From: Acholeplasmataceae bacterium
Lineage (GTDB): Bacteria; Bacillota_I; Bacilli_A; Acholeplasmatales; Acholeplasmataceae
Assembly (NCBI GenBank): GCA_012520715.1
Contig: JAAYNT010000013.1
Span: 1 to 15,469, forward strand
Length of the DNA: 15,469 bases
Direction of reading: 5' to 3'
Shown: positions 7,315 to 13,692 of the stretch, piece by piece
Layout: every line of letters starts with the position of its first letter
Numbering within the stretch: the first letter of the stretch is position 1
Program-made: the position numbers and the translations under genes
The notes under the pieces: generated by a model
Told to the model about the DNA's origin: nothing
Database searches by the model: none
Seen by the model: the letters and a program-made list of their open reading frames with translations, nothing else

Positions 7315-8108
7315 GAGTAAGTTTAGTCCAGTTTAGAAGAGCTGGTAAAAAATATTATTTTGGATTAAACAACCTTGATATTAATAATCAAGATGATGTT
7401 GTTGTTGAAACAATTAGAGGAATTGAAGTCGGAAAAGTTGTCGGCTTTAAAGATATAGATGAATCAGAAATAATTGGTGAATTAAAACCAATAATTAGAA
7501 CTGCAACTGAAGAAGATTTAGTTCAAAAAGAGAAAAATCTAGCTGATGTTGTTGAGGTTGTCATTACAACTAAAGACTTAGTTAAGCAACATTCGCTTGA
7601 TATGAGCATTTTAGATGCTGAGTATACACTGGATAGAAAAAGACTACTTATATATTTTGAAGCTGACGAAAGAGTAGACTTTCGTGAGCTTGTAAAAGAT
7701 TTATCTAGTATTTATCAAACAAGAATTGAATTAAGACAAATCGGATCACGTGATGGTGCTAAATTAGTAGGTGGAATTGGTCCTTGTGGGTTAATATTAT
7801 GTTGTAATACATTTTTAGGAGAATTTGATGTTATTACAATCAAAATGGCTAAAAACCAAAACATATCTCTTAACCCAAGTAAAATATCAGGAGCTTGTGA
7901 TAAACTTTTATGTTGTATTAAGTATGAAAATGATGCCTATACACACTTAAAAGAAATTATGCCTGATATTGGTGATCAAATTATATATGAAAAAGAAAAG
8001 TATGAAGTTAGAGGAATTAACTTATTAAAAGAAAAAATCTTAATCTTTGTTGGCGAAGACCAAGAAAGATTATGGCTTAAAAAAGATCAATATGAAAGGG
8101 TGAAGTAA
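7311..8108 (+). CDS. ricT: RicT/YaaT, PSP1-domain regulatory iron-sulfur protein
   Basis: A homologue of B. subtilis YaaT (RicT), which with RicA and RicF forms an iron-sulfur complex that affects RNA processing (with RNase Y), sporulation, competence and biofilm formation. The PSP1 C-terminal domain covers about residues 60-150. Two CX4CC motifs follow: C159, C164, C165 and C196, C201, C202, in the contexts GGIGPCGLILCCNTF and KISGACDKLLCC, which are nearly invariant in RicT. AKNQNISLNPSKISG between them also matches. 265 aa is about normal. AAGGGAG (7298-7304) precedes the ATG by six bases, and the start overlaps the holB stop by 4 bases. RicA and RicF are not in this window. Confidence 0.94.
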   Translation: MRVSLVQFRRAGKKYYFGLNNLDINNQDDVVVETIRGIEVGKVVGFKDIDESEIIGELKPIIRTATEEDLVQKEKNLADVVEVVITTKDLVKQHSLDMSILDAEYTLDRKRLLIYFEADERVDFRELVKDLSSIYQTRIELRQIGSRDGAKLVGGIGPCGLILCCNTFLGEFDVITIKMAKNQNISLNPSKISGACDKLLCCIKYENDAYTHLKEIMPDIGDQIIYEKEKYEVRGINLLKEKILIFVGEDQERLWLKKDQYERVK

Positions 8109-8519
8109 ATGTTACTACAATCATTAAACAGAAAAGAAAAGCTTAAGTTTTTAGACTTAGCACTACAAATGGTTTCTATTGATGGGGAACCATCAAACTA
8201 TGAAGATAGAATCCTAAACTTAATGTTAGAAGAAATTGGTGAAGAAGTAGCTGGTGAATATACTTTTAAATTAAGTGATGATTATGAAAAAACAATTATC
8301 TTTTTTGAAGATGCTCCAATTACAGTTAAAAATATTGTTTTTCTAAACTTATCAAGATTACCACTGTTTGACGATTTATATAACACTAGACAACACTTTT
8401 TCTTAGAAGAAATCCGTCTTCGCTTTGGAATAACTGAAGCTAAGAAAAAACAATTAATGCGCTTAGTTTATGACGAAAGAGATTTAATTGAAAAAGCTAA
8501 AAGAGCAGTTAACTCATAA
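8109..8519 (+). CDS. Small helical protein, TerB-like, unknown function
   Basis: A 136-residue soluble protein, starting on the base after the ricT stop, with AAAGGG (8095-8100) eight bases ahead. I do not recognise a named family with certainty. The N-terminal stretch KLKFLDLALQMVSIDGEPSN with following EDRILNLMLEEIG resembles the first helices of TerB-type domains (a hydrophobic helix, then A/SxDGE, then an acidic helix). The C-terminal LRFGITEAKKKQLMRLVYDERDLIEKAKRAV is charged and helical. There are no Cys and no signal peptide. In B. subtilis this place between ricT and the rsmI group is held by yabA, but the protein lacks YabA's leucine-zipper start and C-terminal zinc cysteines, so it is not YabA. 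Its position suggests a housekeeping role, which is inference only. Confidence 0.8.
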   Translation: MLLQSLNRKEKLKFLDLALQMVSIDGEPSNYEDRILNLMLEEIGEEVAGEYTFKLSDDYEKTIIFFEDAPITVKNIVFLNLSRLPLFDDLYNTRQHFFLEEIRLRFGITEAKKKQLMRLVYDERDLIEKAKRAVNS

Positions 8520-8521
8520 GG

Positions 8522-9367
8522 ATGAAAATAACACAAAACTTTGAAAATAATAATCCAACCTTATATTTAGTAGCTACACCAATTGGTAACTTAGAAGATA
8601 TTACCCTAAGAGCTATTAATATATTAAAAGAAGTAGACTATATCTTTTGTGAGGACACAAGACATAGTCGCATTCTTTTAAATCACTACAACATAACTAC
8701 AAAAGTAGATAGTTACTTTGAACATAATAAAGATATTAAAGGAAAAAGAATAATAGATTTATTACATGCAGGCAATAATATTGCTTTAATAAGTGATGCC
8801 GGAACACCAGGAATAAGTGATCCAGGTTATGAAATTGTTAAGTTAACTATTGAAAATGATTTTAATGTTGTACCAATACCAGGAGCAAGCGCAGTCTTAT
8901 CAGCGCTAATTGTATCTGGTTTAATAATTCAACCATTTACATTTTTAGGATTTTTGCCAAGGCAAGAATCCAAACAACAAGAAATATTTAAAGATTATTT
9001 ATTTAGAGCGGAAACATTAGTTATTTATGAAGCGGCTAACAGAGTATTAAAAACACTTAAAAATGCCTTTGATATTTTAGGTTCTAGAAAAGTAGCAATA
9101 GCTAAAGAATTAACTAAAAAGTTTGAAACAATTATAAGAACTGATTTAGAAACAATATCTAATAGTGATATTGAACTAAAGGGTGAGTATGTTATTATAA
9201 TTGAAGGTGGAAATCCAACGGATTTTTTCAAAAGATTTACAATCATAGAACATGTAAATTACTATATTAATAAAGGACAATCAGAAAACGACGCAATGAA
9301 AAGCGTCGCTCGTGATTTAGGAGTAACTAAATCAGATATATACAAAGAGTTTAAAATAAGGAGATAA
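8522..9367 (+). CDS. rsmI: 16S rRNA (cytidine(1402)-2'-O)-methyltransferase
   Basis: Uses S-adenosylmethionine to 2'-O-methylate C1402 in the decoding centre of 16S rRNA. It belongs to the tetrapyrrole-methylase fold. Motifs: TPIGNLED (19-26), CEDTRHS, SDAGTPGISDPG (91-102), PIPGASAVLSAL and FLGFLPR. The YEAANR and AKELTKKFET blocks of the C-terminal half are also typical, and 281 aa is usual. The start is unusual: AAGG (8518-8521) touches the ATG with no spacer, and no alternative start codon lies near. The preceding stop ends two bases earlier, so termination-reinitiation coupling is likely. Confidence 0.95.
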   Translation: MKITQNFENNNPTLYLVATPIGNLEDITLRAINILKEVDYIFCEDTRHSRILLNHYNITTKVDSYFEHNKDIKGKRIIDLLHAGNNIALISDAGTPGISDPGYEIVKLTIENDFNVVPIPGASAVLSALIVSGLIIQPFTFLGFLPRQESKQQEIFKDYLFRAETLVIYEAANRVLKTLKNAFDILGSRKVAIAKELTKKFETIIRTDLETISNSDIELKGEYVIIIEGGNPTDFFKRFTIIEHVNYYINKGQSENDAMKSVARDLGVTKSDIYKEFKIRR

Positions 9368-9371
9368 CAAC

Positions 9372-10943
9372 ATGAAAAAACCATACTACATAACAACCGC
9401 TATTCCATATAGCTCAGCGATTCCTCATATTGGAAACGTCTATGAAATAATACTTACGGATTCAATCGCTAGGTTTAAAAGATTGGATGGTTTTGAAGTA
9501 TATTTTCAAACAGGAACCGATGAGCACGGACAGAAAATAGAAAAAAGTGCTAAAGAAAACAATATGGATCCAAAATCATATGTTGATATGATTTCAGGAC
9601 AAATTAGAGAAATATTTGATCTTGTTAATATTAGCTATGATTCTTTTGTTAGAACAACTGATGATCGTCATGTTAAATCAGTTCAACAAATATTTGAAAA
9701 ACTATTACAACAAGATGATATCTATTTAGGTCATTATGAAGGCTGGTATTCATTATCTGAAGAAGCGTTTGTTGCAGAAAAAGACTTAATAGACGGAAAA
9801 ACTCCAAATGGTGATACACCAATTTGGATGAGTGAAGAAGCATACTTTATTAAGTTAAGCAAATATCAAGATAAACTTGTAGAACATATTAAAAATAACC
9901 CTAATTTTATTATGCCAGACTCAAGAAGAAATGAAATGATTCGTAACTTTTTAGAAGAACCACTTCTTGATATTTCTATTACAAGAACGGCCTTTGATTG
10001 GGGAATTCCAATTACATCTAATCCAAAACATGTCGCATATGTTTGGATTGATGCCCTATTTAATTATATTACTGGGCTAGATTATGATCCTAGTATGCCA
10101 AAAAGTGAGCAGTTTAAAAAATACTGGCCAGCAGATTTACACGTAATTGGAAAAGATGTTATGAGGTTTCATGTTATCTTTTGGCCAATACTACTTTTAG
10201 CATTAGGACTAGAACTACCAAAAACTATTTTTGGTCACCCTTGGGTTTTAATTGATCGTAATAAAATGAGTAAGTCAACAGGAAATGTTATGTATACAGA
10301 AGATCTAGTTAGACAATTTGGTGTTGATACAATTAGATATTACTGTTTGCATGAAATACCATATGCAACCGATGGTAATATGACATATGAATTAATTATT
10401 GAAAGAAATAACAGTGATCTAGCAAATACACTAGGTAACTTAGTTAACAGAACATTAGGTATGATTAAAAAGTATCGTAGTGGTAATGTTAAAAAAGTTA
10501 TTTTAGATGATGAGCATTCAACTAATTTAAGAAATGAAGCGCTAAATACTCTTCCTAACATCAGAAAGTTAATGGAAACATATCATGTTGGAGATGCTTT
10601 AGAAGAAGTAATGAAATTAGCACGAAGTGCTAATAAATATATTGATTTAATGGAACCATGGAAATTAGTAAAAGATGAATCTAAACAAGATGAATTAGAT
10701 AATCTTTTATATCATCTAATTGAAACAATTAGATTCTTATCGGTTTTAATTTATCCATTTTTACCTGAAACAGCCGAAAAAATTGCTAAACAAATTAATC
10801 ATGTTGATTTAACATTTGAATCACTTAATAAGTTTGGTAATTATGAAAGTGGCACTACTGGTCAGGCAGAAGTATTGTTTACTAGATATGATCTTGAAAA
10901 GAAGATGGAAGAGATATTACAAGAGGGAAATGAAAAAGAATAA
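9372..10943 (+). CDS. metG: Methionyl-tRNA synthetase
   Basis: Charges initiator and elongator tRNA-Met with methionine. A class I synthetase: the HIGH motif appears as HIGN (19-22) in SAIPHIGN, and KMSKS is exact at 298-302. GTDEHGQKI, YVWIDALFNY and FGVDTIRYY are family hallmarks. Two simplifications are seen. The insert after GHYEGWYSLSEEAF has no cysteine, so it is a metal-free knuckle, as in some Bacillota enzymes. The protein stops at 523 aa, without the C-terminal tRNA-binding (OB-fold) domain that makes the B. subtilis enzyme about 660 aa. AAGGAG (9358-9363), inside the end of rsmI, lies eight bases before the ATG. No T-box leader fits in the four-base gap. Confidence 0.96.
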   Translation: MKKPYYITTAIPYSSAIPHIGNVYEIILTDSIARFKRLDGFEVYFQTGTDEHGQKIEKSAKENNMDPKSYVDMISGQIREIFDLVNISYDSFVRTTDDRHVKSVQQIFEKLLQQDDIYLGHYEGWYSLSEEAFVAEKDLIDGKTPNGDTPIWMSEEAYFIKLSKYQDKLVEHIKNNPNFIMPDSRRNEMIRNFLEEPLLDISITRTAFDWGIPITSNPKHVAYVWIDALFNYITGLDYDPSMPKSEQFKKYWPADLHVIGKDVMRFHVIFWPILLLALGLELPKTIFGHPWVLIDRNKMSKSTGNVMYTEDLVRQFGVDTIRYYCLHEIPYATDGNMTYELIIERNNSDLANTLGNLVNRTLGMIKKYRSGNVKKVILDDEHSTNLRNEALNTLPNIRKLMETYHVGDALEEVMKLARSANKYIDLMEPWKLVKDESKQDELDNLLYHLIETIRFLSVLIYPFLPETAEKIAKQINHVDLTFESLNKFGNYESGTTGQAEVLFTRYDLEKKMEEILQEGNEKE

Positions 10944-11961
10944 TGAACTATCACAAGTAGAAACTAACCAAAAAGAAAAAGTAAAAAAAGTTAGATTTCC
11001 ATTTTTAAAAACTGAAAAGTTTAAACAAACAATTAGACCCGAAGCATTTCGTATTTTTATTGTTGTTATAGCAACTTTAATATACGGAGTTGGACTTAGC
11101 TGGTTTATTGAAGTTAGTGCTGTTAGATTATATGCTGGTGGTATACCGGGTGTTGCTCAGTTAATAGTAGATTTTTTTAGAGTTACTCACTTAATACCTG
11201 ATGTTGAAGCAGCAACGGGAACAATAATGTTTATTACAATTATTGTATTAAATATTCCAATTATATTATTAGGATGGTTTGGAGTATCAAAAAGATTTAC
11301 AATATATTCAATTATTTCAGTTATTCTGCAAGCAACCATAATCGGATATATTAAAGTTCCAATCTTCGAAGGTGTTGATGCGATGGTTTTAGCTGTATTT
11401 GGCGGGGCACTAGTAGGAGTTGGAGTAGGTATATCAATGAAGTTTGGAACTTCAACTGGTGGTTTTGATATTATTAGTCAATATCTATCACTTCGTAGAG
11501 GTCGAAGTGTTGGTCAAATATCAACGATATTTAACTTTGTTTTAATGTTAGTTGGGGCAATTATGCTGGGATACTTTGAAGGGAAAGCTGTTGGTAATTA
11601 CGGAGAAGGAGCAAACTTTGCTGGTGAAGTATTTTTATACTCAACAGTCAGACTATTTGCAACTATGATCTTAACTGATAGAATTCATACTTCATATAAT
11701 TATACTGAGTTTAATATTATTACTGATTATGCTGAGGAGATCTCTCAAGGTATAGTTAAAGAATTAAACCGCGGAGCAACAATATTTGATGCTAGAGGCG
11801 GATATGCATTTAATGAAAAAAGCATGGTTTATTTAATAGTTATGAATTTTGAGCGAGCAAAGCTACTCCGAGTAGTTAAAGAACACGATCCAGATGCGTT
11901 TATTGTGATGAAACCAGTTAGCTCAATTCACGGGAATTTCTTAAAAAGAACGGTGGCCTAA
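10930..11961 (+). CDS. YitT family membrane protein (DUF161/DUF2179)
   Basis: An integral membrane protein of the YitT family; transport or sensing function is not established. It is 343 aa from ATG 10930, which overlaps the end of metG by 14 bases; GAGGG (10923-10927) lies only two bases ahead. The same frame is open to an ATG at 10816, but that would add a Lys/Arg-rich stretch lying fully inside metG. After a basic N-terminus (1-40) come about five hydrophobic segments, starting at RIFIVVIATLIYGVGLSWF and including a Gly-rich one ending KFGTSTGGFDII. The C-terminal cytoplasmic DUF2179 domain (about 259-340) shows FNIITDYAEEI, LNRGATIFDARGGY and HDPDAFIVM, all matching the family. Confidence 0.9.
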   Translation: MKKNNELSQVETNQKEKVKKVRFPFLKTEKFKQTIRPEAFRIFIVVIATLIYGVGLSWFIEVSAVRLYAGGIPGVAQLIVDFFRVTHLIPDVEAATGTIMFITIIVLNIPIILLGWFGVSKRFTIYSIISVILQATIIGYIKVPIFEGVDAMVLAVFGGALVGVGVGISMKFGTSTGGFDIISQYLSLRRGRSVGQISTIFNFVLMLVGAIMLGYFEGKAVGNYGEGANFAGEVFLYSTVRLFATMILTDRIHTSYNYTEFNIITDYAEEISQGIVKELNRGATIFDARGGYAFNEKSMVYLIVMNFERAKLLRVVKEHDPDAFIVMKPVSSIHGNFLKRTVA

Positions 11962-11976
11962 ATTGGCCGCTTTTTT
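11952..11976 (+). terminator. Intrinsic terminator overlapping the yitT stop
   Basis: GTGGCC (11953-11958) pairs with GGCCGC (11965-11970), with one G-T wobble and a six-base loop that contains the yitT stop codon; six T residues follow (11971-11976). It closes the gene block that begins with ecfA1. No comparable hairpin plus T-run was seen between those genes. Confidence 0.82.
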
Positions 11977-11977
11977 G

Positions 11978-11991
11978 TGAAATCGTTTACA
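11978..11991. promoter_or_regulatory. Candidate cre-like operator (LacI/CcpA family)
   Basis: TGAAATCGTTTACA agrees at every fixed position with the Bacillus catabolite-responsive element consensus TGWAANCGNTNWCA. It sits just after the yitT terminator and about 64 bases upstream of the predicted start of the purine-permease transcript. Sites at this distance in Bacillus are usually associated with activation. Whether this organism has CcpA cannot be seen here, and one 14-base match can arise by chance. Confidence 0.45.
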
Positions 11992-12013
11992 TTCACAAAG
12001 TTTCCTTATTTCA

Positions 12014-12042
12014 TTTACAATGTATAATTATTTTGGTACAAT
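12014..12042 (+). promoter_or_regulatory. Promoter of the riboswitch-controlled permease unit
   Basis: A -35 box TTTACA (12014-12019) is followed after 17 bases by the -10 box TACAAT (12037-12042), which has TGG before it and so forms an extended -10. Predicted start of transcription is near 12049, a few bases before the first paired base of the riboswitch (12056). An isolated TATAAT at 12023-12028 lacks a suitable -35. Confidence 0.75.
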
Positions 12043-12055
12043 AAGTTTGAAATCA

Positions 12056-12126
12056 ATATCGTATAATAGGCTGAATGTGGCAGCCAAGTCTCTACCATGA
12101 TTCCGTGAAAATCATGACTACGGTAT
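12056..12126 (+). promoter_or_regulatory. Purine riboswitch aptamer, guanine class
   Basis: All parts of the purine aptamer are present. P1 is 12056-12063 with 12119-12126 (8 pairs, one wobble). P2 is GGCTG (12069-12073) with CAGCC (12081-12085). P3 is 12096-12102 with 12110-12116. The J2/3 core AGTCTCTACC is at 12087-12096. L2 is AATGTGG and L3 is CCGTGAA; the G-G and C-C that form the loop-loop contact are kept. The ligand-pairing base of J3/1 (position 74 in xpt numbering) is C12118, which predicts guanine/hypoxanthine rather than adenine. Position 51 is T12093, which argues against the 2'-deoxyguanosine variant. It precedes a purine permease, as expected. Confidence 0.95.
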
Positions 12127-12158
12127 GAAAACATTTTTTAACGCTGTTTTCATATGCC
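12122..12158 (+). promoter_or_regulatory. Antiterminator hairpin of the riboswitch
   Basis: TATGAAAACA (12124-12133) is exactly complementary to TGTTTTCATA (12145-12154), around an 11-base loop. It can be extended by GG (12122-12123) pairing with CC (12157-12158) across a two-base bulge. The left arm uses five bases of the P1 3' strand and the right arm uses the first five bases of the terminator stem. It therefore excludes both a closed P1 and the terminator, as expected of an antiterminator formed without ligand. Confidence 0.8.
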
Positions 12159-12182
12159 ACTATTCAGTTAGTGGCATTTTTT
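12154..12182 (+). terminator. Riboswitch-controlled terminator
   Basis: ATGCCACTA (12154-12162) pairs perfectly with TAGTGGCAT (12169-12177) around a six-base loop, followed by T-run 12177-12182. It lies 40 bases before the permease GTG start. With ligand bound, P1 is held, the antiterminator cannot form, and transcription should stop here (an OFF switch). Confidence 0.92.
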
Positions 12183-12222
12183 ATTATCTGATGTTGATAA
12201 AAAATCTAAGGGGAGGAAAATA

Positions 12223-13632
12223 GTGGAAAAGAGAGATTTTTTGAAAGAAGAGCAACACAAGGGATCACAAGAACCAAATAACAGTTCATCGTTTTTGGGG
12301 AAGATGGACAAATTCTTTAAGGTCACTGAGCGTGGGTCTAACTGGAGAAGGGAAATAATCGGGGGATTAGTAACATTCTTAGCTATGGTTTACATCTTAG
12401 TAGTAAACCCAGATATCTTAGCAGCAGCAGGCATGCCAATGGGCGGTACTTTTTTAGCAACCGCACTAATTGCAGGGGCTGCAACTATTGCGATGGGGGT
12501 ATTTGCTAAACTACCTTTTGGGCTAGCGCCTGGTATGGGAACAAACGCATTCTTTGCTTTTGTTATTGTTAATGTAATGGGGTATTCTTGGCAAGAAGCT
12601 CTAGCTGCAGGTGTAATTGCAGGGGTTATATTTTTAGTCATATCTATTACGCCAGCGCGGAGAATTATTATGGAGGCAATTCCAGCAAGCTTAAGATTAG
12701 CTATTGGTGCGGGAATTGGCTTTTTTATTGCCTTTATAGGACTTCAAGGCGCTGGTATTATTGAAGGAAGTGCAGATACTCTAGTAACACTTACTAACTT
12801 TAAAGATCCACTAGTTTTACTAGGACTATTTGGTATTACACTAGCATTAATACTTCATACAATGAAGTTTAGATTCTCAATTATTGTTTCAATTATTGCA
12901 ACAGCAACACTTGGTGTAATCTTAGGTTTAATTTGGCCAGATTTAGGTTTTCCAGAGTTTGGAAAATTTGATTATTCAGGCTTAGGAGAAATCAAAGTAA
13001 CAGCAAGTGGATTTGTTGAAGGATTTAAAACAGTTTGGCGTTGGGATTTAATCTTAGTAGTTATCTCATTAGTATTCTTAGATTTATTTGATACAATGGG
13101 TACATTCCTTGCTACTGCAGGTCCTGCTGGATTAATTGATGAAAACGGAAAAATTGAAAATATGGAAAAAGGATTACTTGTTGACAGTGGTGCAACAGTT
13201 GTTGGTAACATGTTAGGTACTCCAGTAGTTACTACATATGTTGAATCATCTACTGGTATATCAGCGGGCGCGCGTACAGGCTTTGCGTCAGTTATAACTG
13301 GATTACTATTCTTTTTATCAATTGCATTATTCCCAATTTTTAAAGTCTTTAGTTATCCATATGTAACAGCAAGTGCACTTGTATTAGTTGGGGTCTTAAT
13401 GGCAATGCAACTTAAAAATATTGAATGGGGCGAAATTGATACAGCTATTATGGCTTTTATGACAATTATTATTATGGTATTGTCATATTCAATTACTAAT
13501 GGTATTGCTTTTGGTATTATCTTTTATGTAATTACTAAACTAGCAGCTAGAAAGTGGAAAGAGATCCACCCAGTAATGTTGTCGTTGGCCGTAATATTTA
13601 TTGCCTATTACGCTTTAATGGCGGTGTTTTAG
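12223..13632 (+). CDS. pbuG: AzgA/PbuG-type purine nucleobase permease
   Basis: A proton-coupled importer of hypoxanthine/guanine/adenine in the AzgA branch of the NCS2 (nucleobase-ascorbate) superfamily. Marks: GGLVTFLAMVYILVVNP, APGMGTNAFFAF (from A102), the DTMGT motif (290-294) and VESSTGISAGARTG (E341), together with about 12 to 14 hydrophobic segments over 469 aa. The symbol is by analogy with B. subtilis pbuG, which is also under a purine riboswitch; the exact substrate is not settled. Start is GTG 12223 with the strong site AAGGGGAGG (12208-12216) six bases ahead. This gives a Lys/Glu-rich extension of about 27 residues before MDKFFKVTERG, where most relatives begin; ATG 12304 is the alternative. 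Synthesis should fall when guanine or hypoxanthine is plentiful. Confidence 0.92.
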   Translation: MEKRDFLKEEQHKGSQEPNNSSSFLGKMDKFFKVTERGSNWRREIIGGLVTFLAMVYILVVNPDILAAAGMPMGGTFLATALIAGAATIAMGVFAKLPFGLAPGMGTNAFFAFVIVNVMGYSWQEALAAGVIAGVIFLVISITPARRIIMEAIPASLRLAIGAGIGFFIAFIGLQGAGIIEGSADTLVTLTNFKDPLVLLGLFGITLALILHTMKFRFSIIVSIIATATLGVILGLIWPDLGFPEFGKFDYSGLGEIKVTASGFVEGFKTVWRWDLILVVISLVFLDLFDTMGTFLATAGPAGLIDENGKIENMEKGLLVDSGATVVGNMLGTPVVTTYVESSTGISAGARTGFASVITGLLFFLSIALFPIFKVFSYPYVTASALVLVGVLMAMQLKNIEWGEIDTAIMAFMTIIIMVLSYSITNGIAFGIIFYVITKLAARKWKEIHPVMLSLAVIFIAYYALMAVF

Positions 13633-13641
13633 ATTTTAATA

Positions 13642-13666
13642 AATAACCCTTCGGGGTTATTTTTTT
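13642..13666 (+). terminator. Intergenic terminator with C(UUCG)G tetraloop
   Basis: AATAACCC (13642-13649) and GGGTTATT (13654-13661) close a TTCG loop, the very stable cUUCGg type in RNA; T residues run from 13660 to 13666. It lies nine bases after the purine permease stop and 27 bases before the next start. As no promoter is seen between it and the next gene, it probably works as a partial terminator. Confidence 0.85.
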
Positions 13667-13692
13667 AAATAAATGTAAAGGGGAGAAAAAAT

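Noticed and set aside
9361..9371. T-box or SAM riboswitch upstream of metG
   Set aside because: Only four bases separate rsmI from metG, and the ribosome binding site is inside rsmI; there is no space for a leader.
10816..10929. Longer start for the YitT-family gene at ATG 10816
   Set aside because: This would place 38 further residues, Lys/Arg-rich and without family similarity, wholly inside metG. ATG 10930 gives a usual YitT N-terminus and has a nearby GAGGG.
12056..12126. Adenine or 2'-deoxyguanosine riboswitch
   Set aside because: The base equivalent to position 74 is C, not U, so not adenine; position 51 is U, which does not fit the 2'-deoxyguanosine variant.
12223..12700. Slightly more G/C-rich stretch as a sign of horizontal transfer
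   Set aside because: The segment codes for many Gly/Ala/Pro codons of membrane helices, which explains the composition; codon choice otherwise resembles its neighbours.
12390..13211. Minus-strand open frames inside the purine permease gene
   Set aside because: They are Pro/Ser/Ala-rich antisense shadows of a strongly conserved membrane protein and lack ribosome binding sites. Similar antisense frames inside the peptidase, ecfA1, ecfA2, ecfT, tmk, rsmI and metG genes were rejected for the same reason.
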